Below, piece by piece: positions 44,991-54,151 of a stretch of 64,000 bases of DNA. The number at the start of each line of letters is the position of its first letter. Within the stretch, counting starts at the first letter, position 1. A program made the position numbers and the translations under genes. The notes beneath the pieces were generated by a model that made no database searches, was not told the DNA's origin, and worked only from the letters and a program-made list of their open reading frames with translations. This stretch comes from Mucilaginibacter sp. (GTDB taxonomy: Bacteria > Bacteroidota > Bacteroidia > Sphingobacteriales > Sphingobacteriaceae): contig JAQBOV010000027.1 of the NCBI GenBank assembly GCA_028287895.1, forward strand, positions 1 through 64,000, given 5' to 3'.

Positions 44991-45086
44991 AGTTGATGGA
45001 GTGACCGGGTTGATTGAGTGGTAACAACAGAAAAGCTAACTTCATCCAAGTTAATCAACCCGCTCACTCCATGAACTTAATCAACT
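44991..45086. repeat. Inverted repeat upstream of the Kir channel gene
   Basis: TGGAGTGACCGGGTTGATT (44997-45015) pairs with 45053-45071 at 18 of 19 positions. Extra AGTTGAT/ATCAACT words occur on both sides. The right arm ends 6 nt before the Kir ATG. Confidence 0.8.
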
Positions 45087-45092
45087 AGCAAA

Positions 45093-46064
45093 ATGGCAAT
45101 TCACAAGCAAAAGTTTAATCCCGAAGATGACCTCGGTTTTGGCTCACAGCCGGTTATCAAAAGCCAGCCGCTGATCAAACAGGATGGCTCGATCAATGTA
45201 AAGCTCAGGGGTTTGCCATTCTTTCGCACTTCAGATAATTATCATAAACTCATCACCATGAGCTGGACAAAATTCTGGCTATTGGTTTTATGTGGTTACC
45301 TGGTTCTTAATACCTTCTTTGCTTTTATTTATTTGGAAATTGGAGTCGAAAACCTAAACGGTGCTGAAGGGACCAACACTTACCAGCATTTTTGGGATGC
45401 TTTTTTCTTTTCGGCACAAACCATTTCAACCGTTGGCTACGGGCATATCAGCCCAAAGGGCATGGCAACAAACAGCGTCGCCGCATTGGAATCAATGATG
45501 GGTTTGCTTGCTTTTGCATTGGCAACAGGTTTGTTATACGGGCGTTTTTCAAGGCCCTCTGCAAAAATCATTTACAGCAAAAACTTATTGATCGCCCCGT
45601 ACCTGGAAAACTGCCAGGGATTAATGTTCAGACTGGCCAATTTGCGCCGTAACATGTTGATTGATCTGGAGATAGAAATTATATTTTCTTATAATGAAGA
45701 GGTCAACGGTAAACTGTTACGGCGTTTTTTTCAGCTGGAATTAGAAAGACGAAGAGTTAGTTTGCTTACATTAAACTGGACTGTGGTTCATCCGTTGGAT
45801 GAAAAAAGTCCTTTAAAGGATATGACGCCCGAAGATCTGCAGAAGACCCAGGCAAGTTTTGCTGTACTTCTTAAGGCATTTGATGATACTTTTTCGCAAA
45901 CCGTACACTCACGCACCTCCTACCAATTTGAAGATATAGTTTGGGGCGCCAAATTCAGGCCTGCTTTTGACCGGGATGATGAGGGAAGAATAGTTTTGGA
46001 CCTTAGCAGGGTCAGCGATTTCGACAAGGTTGAGTTACAGACGGAGCAAAATATTACTTCTTAA
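45093..46064 (+). CDS. Inward-rectifier potassium channel (KirBac-like)
   Basis: The 323-residue protein has two membrane helices (about 65-90 and 130-155) around a pore helix with the K+ selectivity filter TVGYGH near residue 115. The Kir-type cytoplasmic beta-rich C-terminal domain occupies about 170-310. An N-terminal slide-helix region precedes TM1 (DNYHKLITMSWTKF). It should conduct potassium at the inner membrane, gated by lipids or ligands. It stands alone and divergent from trp. Confidence 0.92.
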   Translation: MAIHKQKFNPEDDLGFGSQPVIKSQPLIKQDGSINVKLRGLPFFRTSDNYHKLITMSWTKFWLLVLCGYLVLNTFFAFIYLEIGVENLNGAEGTNTYQHFWDAFFFSAQTISTVGYGHISPKGMATNSVAALESMMGLLAFALATGLLYGRFSRPSAKIIYSKNLLIAPYLENCQGLMFRLANLRRNMLIDLEIEIIFSYNEEVNGKLLRRFFQLELERRRVSLLTLNWTVVHPLDEKSPLKDMTPEDLQKTQASFAVLLKAFDDTFSQTVHSRTSYQFEDIVWGAKFRPAFDRDDEGRIVLDLSRVSDFDKVELQTEQNITS

Positions 46065-46091
46065 TACAGGGAACAATAAATAGACCCAAAT

Positions 46092-46493
46092 TCAGGGCTT
46101 AGTTTGGCATAGTTCTATTAAAACACCATTGGCACTCTTAGGATGCACAAAGCAAACCAGTTTATTATCCGCACCCTCCTTAGGCGTATCGTTTAAAAGG
46201 ATAAAGCCCTCATTTTTCAAACGTGCCATCTCAGCTATAATATCCTCGACATCAAAGGCAATATGGTGAATACCCTCTCCTTTTTTCGCAATGAAATTAC
46301 TTATCGGACTATTTGTAGCGGTGGCTTCAAGCAGCTCGATTTTATTGGGCCCAACTTGCAAAAATGTCGTTTTAACTCCCTCTGATTCAATAACTTCTGT
46401 TTTATAAACTGATGTATTCAGTAATTTTTCATATATCTTACCGGCACTTTCCATATCCTTTACCGCAATACCAATATGCTCGATCTGTTTCAT
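46092..46493 (-). CDS. mce: Methylmalonyl-CoA epimerase
   Basis: The 133-residue VOC-fold enzyme interconverts the (R) and (S) forms of methylmalonyl-CoA for propionate metabolism. It has IEHIGIAVKDMESA at the start, GIHHIAFDVEDI in the middle and GVLIELCQ at the end; the metal ligands are H5, Q-region, H84/H85 and the C-terminal E. Methylmalonyl-CoA mutase is not in this window. Confidence 0.9.
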   Translation of the reverse strand: MKQIEHIGIAVKDMESAGKIYEKLLNTSVYKTEVIESEGVKTTFLQVGPNKIELLEATATNSPISNFIAKKGEGIHHIAFDVEDIIAEMARLKNEGFILLNDTPKEGADNKLVCFVHPKSANGVLIELCQTKP

Positions 46494-46569
46494 GTCCGAA
46501 TATTGTAAATAATTACCTGGAGCTGATTATTTCTCCTTGTTTGTAATGATTTTAAATAAAAACTTTACA

Positions 46570-46577
46570 TATCTTTG
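46570..46577 (+). promoter_or_regulatory. -7 box of the isc cluster
   Basis: TATCTTTG matches the consensus. It ends 2 nt before an ATG at 46580, which would lie upstream of the predicted transcription start (about 46581), so iscS must begin at the next in-frame ATG, 46598. Confidence 0.65.
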
Positions 46578-46597
46578 CAATGTTAATAAAATACGAT

Positions 46598-47809
46598 ATG
46601 AATCTTCCTATATACCTTGATAATAATGCAACGACACCTATGGACCCACGGGTGCTTGATGCTATGTTGCCTTATTTTAATCAGAAATTTGGTAATGCTG
46701 CCAGCCGCAACCACGCCTTTGGGTGGGTAGCTGAGGAAGCTGTTGATTATGCACGCGAGCAGGTGGCAAAAATAATTGGTGCAAGCGAGAAAGAGATTAT
46801 CTTTACATCCGGTGCTACCGAAGCTGATAACCTGGCAATCAAAGGGGTGTTTGAGATGTATAAGGATAAGGGCAATCATATTATTACAACTACTACCGAA
46901 CATAAAGCTGTGCTTGATACTTGTAAACACGTTGAAAAACTGGGCGCAAGGGTTACTTATTTGCCGGTACAGGCAGATGGTTTAATTAACCTGCAGGAAC
47001 TTGAAGCTGCGATGACTGGTGAAACCATCCTGGTATCGATCATGTATGGCAATAATGAGATCGGTGTAATACAACCCATAAGAGAAATTGCCGCAATCGC
47101 GCATAAATATGGTGCTTTATTCATGACAGATGCGACACAGGCTGTTGGTAAGATCCCCGTGGACGTAATTGCTGATGGCATTGACTTGTTAGCTTTTACA
47201 GCACACAAAATATATGGCCCTAAAGGAGTTGGTGCATTATATGTGCGCCGTAAGGGACCAAGAGTTAAAGTTACCGCCCAGATGGACGGCGGCGGTCATG
47301 AGCGCGGCATGCGTTCGGGCACATTGAACGTACCGGGCATTGTTGGTTTTGGCAAGGCCTGCGAAATATGTATGCAAGAGATGGAAAGTGAAGCTAAACG
47401 TTTATCCGCACTGCGCGATAAACTTCAAGCCTCCCTTTTAGAACTGGAAGAAAGCTATGTAAACGGCAATGTAGCACACCGCTTGCCTCATGTAGCCAAT
47501 ATATCATTCAAATATGTAGAAGGTGAAGGGCTGATGATGGCTATGAAGGACCTGGCGGTATCCTCAGGTTCAGCTTGTACATCTGCTTCGCTTGAACCCT
47601 CTTATGTATTAAAGAGTTTAGGTCTGTCAGATGACCTGGCACATTCCTCTATCCGCTTTGGATTAGGCCGGTTTACTACCGAACAAGAGGTGGATTATGC
47701 TATTGCAGTAACTAAAAAATCGGTTACTCATTTACGCGAACTTTCTCCGCTGTGGGAAATGTTTAAAGAAGGCATCGATCTGGATTCTATTGAATGGGCA
47801 GAACATTAA
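46598..47809 (+). CDS. iscS: Cysteine desulfurase IscS
   Basis: The 403-residue PLP enzyme moves sulfur from cysteine to IscU. It opens with [16 protein letters not shown], carries the PLP lysine in [11 protein letters not shown] and the persulfide cysteine in the loop [17 protein letters not shown]. The start at 46598 fits the family and the promoter. It is followed by iscU and iscA on the same strand. No iscR, hscA, hscB or fdx is adjacent, so the cluster is a minimal ISC set. Confidence 0.96.
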   Translation: MNLPIYLDNNATTPMDPRVLDAMLPYFNQKFGNAASRNHAFGWVAEEAVDYAREQVAKIIGASEKEIIFTSGATEADNLAIKGVFEMYKDKGNHIITTTTEHKAVLDTCKHVEKLGARVTYLPVQADGLINLQELEAAMTGETILVSIMYGNNEIGVIQPIREIAAIAHKYGALFMTDATQAVGKIPVDVIADGIDLLAFTAHKIYGPKGVGALYVRRKGPRVKVTAQMDGGGHERGMRSGTLNVPGIVGFGKACEICMQEMESEAKRLSALRDKLQASLLELEESYVNGNVAHRLPHVANISFKYVEGEGLMMAMKDLAVSSGSACTSASLEPSYVLKSLGLSDDLAHSSIRFGLGRFTTEQEVDYAIAVTKKSVTHLRELSPLWEMFKEGIDLDSIEWAEH

Positions 47810-47899
47810 TTAATTCCGGAGTCCGGATTTTCAATTCCGGATTCGAGGGATAGCGTTTAGAAATTAGAGTTTATAATTAATATATAAAAACATCGAGCT

Positions 47900-48313
47900 A
47901 TGGCTTATTCAGATAAAGTAATTGATCACTATACCAATCCTCGCAATGTTGGCACCTTAGATAAAAGCAGCAGCAAGGTTGGAACCGGTTTGGTTGGCGC
48001 ACCTGAGTGCGGCGACGTAATGCGCCTGCAGATCCAGGTTGATGACAACAATATTATCACTGATGCCAAATTTAAAACATTTGGCTGCGGTTCAGCTATT
48101 GCTTCTTCATCACTGGCTACCGAATGGCTCAAAGGCAAAACTATAGATGATGCCATGAAAATTGACAACATGGACATTGTCGAAGAATTGGCTTTGCCAC
48201 CGGTAAAAATTCACTGCTCGGTATTGGCAGAAGATGCGATCAAAGCGGCAATTAATGATTTTCGCGTAAAAAACGGCTTAGAGGCCATTGCAAGCGAAAA
48301 AGCGCATCATTAA
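47900..48313 (+). CDS. iscU: Fe–S cluster scaffold IscU
   Basis: The 137-residue scaffold keeps the three cluster cysteines C37, C63 and C106 and the stabilising D39. The LPPVKIHCS loop for HscA binding is present as LALPPVKIHCSVLAEDAI. It receives sulfur from IscS. The 90-bp gap before it has a TCCGGA word repeat (about 47815-47850). Confidence 0.96.
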   Translation: MAYSDKVIDHYTNPRNVGTLDKSSSKVGTGLVGAPECGDVMRLQIQVDDNNIITDAKFKTFGCGSAIASSSLATEWLKGKTIDDAMKIDNMDIVEELALPPVKIHCSVLAEDAIKAAINDFRVKNGLEAIASEKAHH

Positions 48314-48338
48314 CTGAAGTACCGGACAGGGAGTTTTA

Positions 48339-48434
48339 AGTCGGAAGTTTTTTTGACTCTAAGCTGGCTCGTGCAAATTAATGCGTTTTAGGTTTTGATT
48401 TCTAACTCAAAGCTAAGACTCAAAATTTACGACT
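48339..48434. repeat. Gap-filling inverted repeat, iscU–iscA
   Basis: The left arm 48339-48365 pairs with the right arm 48411-48434 with small bulges (AGTCGGAAG... against ...TTTACGACT). The right arm ends 4 nt before the iscA ATG. Confidence 0.6.
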
Positions 48435-48438
48435 AACA

Positions 48439-48765
48439 ATGGTAACTATAACGGATAAGGCAAAAAGTAAGATAGATCACCTGATACAGGATTCGAACCT
48501 TGATGGTTCCTATTTTCTTCGTGTTTCGGTGCAGGGGGGCGGATGTTCAGGCTTATCATACAATCTCGATTTTGATAACGAGATAAAAAAAGGCGACCAG
48601 TTTTTCGAAGACAAAGGTATTCGTCTGGCTTTAGATATGAAATCATTCCTTTATCTTGCCGGAACTGAACTTGATTTTTCTGACGGTTTGAACGGAAAAG
48701 GGTTTAGCTTCCATAACCCTAATGCAACCCGTACCTGTGGTTGTGGTGAGAGTTTCTCTGTATAA
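48439..48765 (+). CDS. iscA: A-type Fe–S carrier IscA
   Basis: The 108-residue protein has the three conserved cysteines C36 (GGGCSGLSY), C100 and C102 (TCGCGESF) of A-type carriers, which deliver clusters to target proteins. Third gene of the isc set. Confidence 0.95.
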   Translation: MVTITDKAKSKIDHLIQDSNLDGSYFLRVSVQGGGCSGLSYNLDFDNEIKKGDQFFEDKGIRLALDMKSFLYLAGTELDFSDGLNGKGFSFHNPNATRTCGCGESFSV

Positions 48766-48792
48766 TATTGGGCATAGCGCCAATTTGATTTT

Positions 48793-48851
48793 GATTACAC
48801 CGATTTTACCAAAATAAGATCGGTGTAATCATTTTAATAATCGGTGTAATC
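48793..48851. repeat. GATTACACCGAT hairpin with an extra copy, upstream of the acyl-CoA synthetase
   Basis: GATTACACCGAT (48793-48804) and ATCGGTGTAATC (48819-48830) form a perfect 12-bp stem with a 14-nt loop. A second copy of the right arm lies at 48840-48851, so two alternative hairpins can form. It fills most of the 126-bp gap after iscA. Confidence 0.75.
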
Positions 48852-48891
48852 ATTATATATTTATCGGTGATATCAAATCTGACTATTCTGA

Positions 48892-50805
48892 ATGAACTCT
48901 ATAACTGAGCGATCGACTGTACCGAGCCTGATACGCAATATCGTCACCAATATTCATCCTGATACCCATACTTTTCTTGTACACAAAGTAAAGGATGAGT
49001 GGGTAGAAGTAACTTATAAAGAGGCCATTGAAAAAGCAGATGCTATTTCAGCCTGGTTTTTGGATATTGGCATTGCCAGGGGAGATCGTTTATCGCTCAT
49101 TATTGAAAATGGCCCTGATTACGTTTATTACGACCAGGCCCTGCAACAGATAGGCGCTGTTAATACCTCCGTATATCCTACCCTTTCCGAAAGCGAAATA
49201 GAATACATATTAAATGATTCAGGGGCGAAAACCATACTGGTAGGCAATCCGTTTTTACTGAGAAAGATTGTCAAGATCGCCAATAATTGCCCTGCATTGG
49301 TGCGTATTATTCCTGCATTTGATGATTTTGAAAAGTATACCGAAAAGATCAATTTAAATGCCGGTGTGGTCGGTTTTAGCGAATTGATCGCCGAAGGCAA
49401 ACATATGCTTGAAGAGTACCGGCATGCCATAAATAGTGCTCGTGAGGCCATACTACCGTCCGATCTTTCCTGTTTAATCTATACCTCCGGCACTACCGGT
49501 ACCCCCAAAGGGGTGATGCTGACTCATTATAATCTAACCGAAAATGTTCGTGCCAGCCTGGAACAGATACCCATATTGGAAAAAACGGACAAGTTTCTGT
49601 CCTTTTTACCCTTATCGCACGTTTTTGAACGTACAGCTACCTATCATATTTGCCTTCATGAAGGATGTACCATGGCATTTGCCCAAAGTTTGGAACTGCT
49701 GGCTAAAAACATGGCAGAAGTAAGACCCACCATAATGAATTGCGTTCCCCGCCTGCTGGAGCGTATCTATGACAAAGCTATGAAAAACGGCACATCTGCC
49801 GGTGGTGCTAAAACCAGGATCTTTCTTTGGGCCCTGGGTATCGGCCGCAAGTACCGGCTGATACACGAGGAAGGAAAAAAGCCGGGGCTGCTGCTGCGTA
49901 ACCAGCAAAAAATAGCTGATAAATTGGTTTTTAGTAAAATAAAAGAAAAAACCGGTGGACGCTTAAAGTTCCTGATATCCGGAGGTGGCGCCTTGCCAAA
50001 AAACGTTGGCGAGTTTTTTGGTGACCTGGGTATTAAAGTACTGGAAGGCTTTGGTTTAACGGAGACCTCCCCCGTAATGGCCGTTACCGAAAACGATCGG
50101 GTGATTTACGGAACCGTCGGGCGTATTATTCCACGCATTGAAGTGGCCATACAAAATGTAGATACCAAGGAGATATATACTATACAGACACATGATACAT
50201 TCAAGGAAGATTTTCAATCAGAAGAAGGCGAGATCATTGTGCGCGGGCATTGCGTGATGAAAGGCTACTGGGACAAACCGGAAGAAACAGCTACTGTTAT
50301 TGACCCTGATGGCTGGTTTCATACGGGTGATATTGGCCGTTTTTATAAAGGCAACCTGCAAATTACCGACCGCCTCAAAAATATGCTGGTAAACGCTTAC
50401 GGCAAAAACGTATATCCGACACCGGTAGAAAATACGTATTTAAAAAGTCCGAGAATAGAGCAGGTATTTTTGGTGGGCGATAAACGCGAATATATCACTG
50501 CCATTCTTGTACCTTCACGGGAAGCCCTACAGGAAACGTTCAATTTAAGCGATGAATTTTTTAATAAGCCCGATCTCTTTATTGGAGATAAACAAATAGT
50601 AGACTGGATTGCACAGGATATTAAACGTTTATCAAATGAATTAGCTAAATTTGAGAGGATCAAAAGTTTCAAGCTAAAACGCAATCCATTTAGCATGGAC
50701 GAGGGCGAGATCACCCCTACCATGAAAGCCAAACGCAAAGTAATCGAGAAGAGATACGCCACTGCTATTGACGAGATGTATCTGCAGGAAACAGCGGCGG
50801 ATTAA
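48892..50805 (+). CDS. Long-chain acyl-CoA synthetase (AMP-forming)
   Basis: The 637-residue ANL-superfamily ligase activates fatty acids to acyl-CoA. The P-loop YTSGTTGTPKGVMLTHYN, the A5 motif EGFGLTETSPV, the hinge GWFHTGDIG and the C-terminal catalytic lysine region (NAYGKNVYP) are visible. Length and motifs fit the FadD15-like long-chain group. No other beta-oxidation gene is adjacent. There is no membrane anchor. Confidence 0.92.
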   Translation: MNSITERSTVPSLIRNIVTNIHPDTHTFLVHKVKDEWVEVTYKEAIEKADAISAWFLDIGIARGDRLSLIIENGPDYVYYDQALQQIGAVNTSVYPTLSESEIEYILNDSGAKTILVGNPFLLRKIVKIANNCPALVRIIPAFDDFEKYTEKINLNAGVVGFSELIAEGKHMLEEYRHAINSAREAILPSDLSCLIYTSGTTGTPKGVMLTHYNLTENVRASLEQIPILEKTDKFLSFLPLSHVFERTATYHICLHEGCTMAFAQSLELLAKNMAEVRPTIMNCVPRLLERIYDKAMKNGTSAGGAKTRIFLWALGIGRKYRLIHEEGKKPGLLLRNQQKIADKLVFSKIKEKTGGRLKFLISGGGALPKNVGEFFGDLGIKVLEGFGLTETSPVMAVTENDRVIYGTVGRIIPRIEVAIQNVDTKEIYTIQTHDTFKEDFQSEEGEIIVRGHCVMKGYWDKPEETATVIDPDGWFHTGDIGRFYKGNLQITDRLKNMLVNAYGKNVYPTPVENTYLKSPRIEQVFLVGDKREYITAILVPSREALQETFNLSDEFFNKPDLFIGDKQIVDWIAQDIKRLSNELAKFERIKSFKLKRNPFSMDEGEITPTMKAKRKVIEKRYATAIDEMYLQETAAD

Positions 50806-50835
50806 CCTATATAATGTTATACTAAACATTGTGTT

Positions 50836-51783
50836 ATGGATAAGAGATCAACATACCTGTTGTTTATCGTGGTATTGGCATTGGTATATTCCTGTAAAAA
50901 GGACTCATCAAACAATATTGTAACAAGACCATTCCTCACTTCGGGCAGATACTTGCTTTTTGATGCAGATGAAGCATTTAATATGGGACAATCTACCTTC
51001 CCCAGTCTATATACCTCTATTTATTATGCCAATTTGGATGGCACCGGGATAACACGTATTACCCCGGTTGAGCCTGCCTATTATAGCTATCGTGCATCAT
51101 GGTCACCCGATGGAACACAGATCATATATACACGCGGTGATTTTGCGGATACCGCCCGCGGCCTGTGTACTATTGACATTACGGGGAGCAATTTTAAACG
51201 CATTATAAAAGGCGACAAGGCTGATTATGGTTGTTTTTCTCCGAACCAGGCAATGATTGCCTATGCAAAAAGCCTGGTACATATCCGACCTTATAAATAT
51301 GACTTATATACTGCAAACGCTGATGGAAGTTCCGAGCAACGAGTCACCTATTTTGCAGATGATAACGGAGGCGTTGCCAATATCCACTGGTCAGCTGATG
51401 GGAGAATATATTTTAATGCGGCAAGCGATCGGAATAAAACTGGGATTTACTCAATTGATAAGACCGGCAATAATTTAAAATATATTACGAATGCGGGAAG
51501 TCTTTTAGGGGTGTCACCCGATGGCAAATACATTTTATTTGATCAAAGCGACGGCTTGTTTACATCTAATACCGATGGAAGCAGTATAAAAACAATAATT
51601 ACTTATGATAGCAGCAATCCGAACATGTTATTGGGTGCCTCCTGGTCGGCAAACGGAAGTCTGATTTATTTATCAAACACTAATCTATCTGGAAATCTAT
51701 TCGGCATATTTAAAGTAAATGATGCCGGCTATGGCTTTCAAAAAGTGTTAGATGGATTTTATGAATACCCGAGTATACATTAA
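50836..51783 (+). CDS. TolB-like beta-propeller lipoprotein
   Basis: The 315-residue product has a lipobox (LVYSCKKDSS, lipidated C20) and at least four PD40/TolB-type blades (SWSPDGTQIIYTRG; CFSPNQAMIAY; HWSADGRIYFNA; VSPDGKYILFD; SWSANGSLIYLS). It is probably an outer-membrane or surface lipoprotein with a six-bladed propeller for protein or ligand binding. No enzyme motif is visible. It starts 30 bp after the synthetase gene. Confidence 0.82.
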   Translation: MDKRSTYLLFIVVLALVYSCKKDSSNNIVTRPFLTSGRYLLFDADEAFNMGQSTFPSLYTSIYYANLDGTGITRITPVEPAYYSYRASWSPDGTQIIYTRGDFADTARGLCTIDITGSNFKRIIKGDKADYGCFSPNQAMIAYAKSLVHIRPYKYDLYTANADGSSEQRVTYFADDNGGVANIHWSADGRIYFNAASDRNKTGIYSIDKTGNNLKYITNAGSLLGVSPDGKYILFDQSDGLFTSNTDGSSIKTIITYDSSNPNMLLGASWSANGSLIYLSNTNLSGNLFGIFKVNDAGYGFQKVLDGFYEYPSIH

Positions 51784-51794
51784 ATTCTTTTTGC

Positions 51795-51954
51795 TTACCT
51801 CAGCCCTGTCTCCGGGCTATTATCATCACTGAAATACGCCCTGTTGGTCCCTTTTCATCAATTTCGGCATATTTAACGATCCTAAATCCAAAAGCTGCTT
51901 TACCACTCCAAAGCCAATACTTTTGTTGGCACTGGTAACTAATGCGGTTTTCAT
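51795..51954 (-). pseudogene. Short-chain dehydrogenase remnant with internal deletion
   Basis: On the minus strand MKTALVTSANKSIGFGVVKQL matches the NADP-binding start of an SDR. It is joined within a few codons to IVKYAEIDEKGPTGR and then, after a one-base frame change, to FSDDNSPETGLR-stop, the usual C-terminal end. An SDR of this type is about 240 residues, so some 180 internal residues are gone, including the YxxxK active site. This is clearly a decayed gene. Confidence 0.8.
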
Positions 51955-52036
51955 GGTTGATGGATATTCGCTGCAAGTTTACAAATTGTAACACGCAATA
52001 GCGGCAACTCCCCACGCATAACTTGGTAAAATTTTC

Positions 52037-52044
52037 TATTTTTG
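52037..52044 (+). promoter_or_regulatory. -7 box of lysS
   Basis: TATTTTTG matches TAnnTTTG. It lies inside the open frame that begins at 52023, so the translation start must be the later ATG at 52062. Confidence 0.6.
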
Positions 52045-52061
52045 CATCCTTAATAAAAGCC

Positions 52062-53783
52062 ATGAGTATTGCCCTATCCGAACAGGAAATTTTACGACGT
52101 GAATCTTTACAGCAGCTACGCGAATTAGGTATCAACCCATACCCAGCCGAAGCATTTAATGTTACCGCTTTTGCGCAGGATATAAAAGATAATTTTGAAA
52201 GTAATCCCGATACTTACCAGAATGTGGTACTGGCCGGCCGCATTATGACGCGCCGTATTATGGGCAGCGCATCCTTCGCTGAATTGCAGGATTCAACCGG
52301 GCGCTTACAGGTTTATTTAAAACGCGATGATATTTGCCCGGGCGAGGATAAAACCCTCTACAATACTGTATTTAAGAAATTACTGGATATTGGTGATTAT
52401 ATTGGCATTAAAGGCTATGTTTTCCTGACCCAGACCGGGGAAATATCGGTACATGTGCGGGAACTTATCATCCTGTCAAAATCATTAAAGCCATTGCCTG
52501 TAGTGAAGCGTGATGAAGAAGGCAACATTCATGATGGATTTACCGACCCCGAATTACGTTACCGCCAGCGTTATGTCGATCTTACTGTAAACCCTGAATA
52601 CAAACAAATATTCATCAAGCGCTCAAAGGTGATCAGCTCGATGCGCGATTACTTTAATACCCAGGGCTGGATTGAGGTGGAAACTCCTATTCTGCAGCCT
52701 GTACATGGCGGTGCTGCCGCAAGGCCGTTCATCACGCATCATAACACCCTGGATATGCAACTTTATCTGCGCATAGCCAACGAATTGTATCTCAAGCGAC
52801 TCATCGTAGCCGGTTTTGACGGTGTTTATGAATTCGGTAAAATGTTCCGTAATGAGGGCATGGACCGTACGCATAACCCGGAATTTACCTCAGTGGAAAT
52901 ATACGTGGCCTATAAAGACTATATCTGGATGATGGCCATGGTAGAAGCTTGCCTGGAGCACGTAACCAGGGCCGTGCATGGTATCCCTGTAGTACAAGTT
53001 GGTGAAAATGAGATCAATTTTGAAGGACCTTATACCAAATTGTCCATGTATGATTCTATCCTGAAATATACCGGCATAGATGTATCTGCAATGGATGAGG
53101 CCGCTTTACGTAAAACATGTGCCGACCTGGGCATAGAAATAGATGATACGATGGGCAAAGGCAAGCTGATCGATGAGATTTTCAGCGCCAAAGTGGAAGC
53201 CAATCTGATACAGCCGACCTATATTACCGATTACCCCATCGAAATGACGCCGCTTGCCAAAAAGCACCGCAGTAAGGATGGACTGGTGGAACGCTTTGAG
53301 TTGTTTGTAAATGGCAAGGAAATAGCTAACGCCTATTCTGAATTAAATGACCCAATTGATCAGCGTCAGCGCTTAGAAGAACAATTAATCCTGGCAGGCC
53401 GTGGTGACCAGGAAGCAATGGCAATGGATGATGACTTTTTACGTGCCCTGGAATATGGTATGCCGCCGACATCTGGTTTAGGCATTGGCATTGACCGCCT
53501 GGTAATGCTGATGACCAATCAGCACACTATCCAGGAGGTATTGTTCTTCCCTCAAATGCGCCCCGAAAAGAAAGCTAAAGTAGTAACTACAGATGATTTT
53601 GTAAAAATCGGCGTTCCCGCTGAATGGGTACCTGTTCTCAATAAAATGGGATTCAATACAGTGGAAGAACTGAAAGCCGCCAACCCCAATAAAGTATTCA
53701 ATGATCTGGGTGGCATGCGTAAAAAACTAAAGCTTGAAATTACCATGCCGGTTAAAGACGTAGTTATGGCCTGGTTCGTGTAG
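52062..53783 (+). CDS. lysS: Lysyl-tRNA synthetase, class II
   Basis: The enzyme is 573 residues from the chosen start [14 protein letters not shown]. It has an OB-fold anticodon domain (about 60-165) and class II motifs: motif 2 [14 protein letters not shown] and motif 3 [12 protein letters not shown]. After motif 3 an extension of about 75 residues ([37 protein letters not shown]) resembles a helix-hairpin-helix domain and is absent from E. coli LysS. Such a tail could add tRNA binding. The start at 52062 is set by the promoter. Confidence 0.95.
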   Translation: MSIALSEQEILRRESLQQLRELGINPYPAEAFNVTAFAQDIKDNFESNPDTYQNVVLAGRIMTRRIMGSASFAELQDSTGRLQVYLKRDDICPGEDKTLYNTVFKKLLDIGDYIGIKGYVFLTQTGEISVHVRELIILSKSLKPLPVVKRDEEGNIHDGFTDPELRYRQRYVDLTVNPEYKQIFIKRSKVISSMRDYFNTQGWIEVETPILQPVHGGAAARPFITHHNTLDMQLYLRIANELYLKRLIVAGFDGVYEFGKMFRNEGMDRTHNPEFTSVEIYVAYKDYIWMMAMVEACLEHVTRAVHGIPVVQVGENEINFEGPYTKLSMYDSILKYTGIDVSAMDEAALRKTCADLGIEIDDTMGKGKLIDEIFSAKVEANLIQPTYITDYPIEMTPLAKKHRSKDGLVERFELFVNGKEIANAYSELNDPIDQRQRLEEQLILAGRGDQEAMAMDDDFLRALEYGMPPTSGLGIGIDRLVMLMTNQHTIQEVLFFPQMRPEKKAKVVTTDDFVKIGVPAEWVPVLNKMGFNTVEELKAANPNKVFNDLGGMRKKLKLEITMPVKDVVMAWFV

Positions 53784-53904
53784 AGCGGCAATGCCTTGCG
53801 TCTGTACACGAGTTAACATTTTGTTAATGAAATCATAAAACCATAAAAACTTTGGTGCCAAATATGTTATTTAATTTTATAGTTCACTATTAAATAGCAA
53901 AGTT

Positions 53905-54117
53905 ATGACCAATTCAATTCTGGAAATTACCGAAAGCGAATATCTGATTAAGCTGAACAGGGGTAAATTCGACCTGTCTTTTATCCGTAGCTTATTAAAA
54001 ATGGTTGAAGTGGCCAACCCCTCTGATAGTCAAGTAATCATTGCCGAAAGACAAATTGAATTCCGGCAAAATCATTCGTCGGAACCTGATTATTACAGTT
54101 CACTTGAAGAAAAATAA
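53905..54117 (+). CDS. Small hypothetical protein
   Basis: I do not recognise this 70-residue protein. It is charged and soluble (predicted short beta then helix: EITESEYLIKLNRGKFDLSF, then IRSLLKMVEVA), with no signal peptide or cysteine. It is a single-gene unit with its own A-rich upstream region and a strong terminator. The codon use looks normal, so it is likely real. Confidence 0.6.
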   Translation: MTNSILEITESEYLIKLNRGKFDLSFIRSLLKMVEVANPSDSQVIIAERQIEFRQNHSSEPDYYSSLEEK

Positions 54118-54146
54118 TAGAGACACCATAGCATTGTGTCTCTATT
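54116..54146. terminator. Bidirectional hairpin between two small genes
   Basis: A perfect 11-bp stem (AATAGAGACAC / GTGTCTCTATT) with a 9-nt loop starts at the stop codon of the 70-residue gene and ends 6 bp before the stop of the converging gene. Confidence 0.7.
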
Positions 54147-54151
54147 ATAAT

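Noticed and set aside
52023..52061. ATG at 52023 as start of lysS
   Set aside because: A TATTTTTG -7 box lies inside these codons, so they are upstream of transcription; family alignment also favours 52062.
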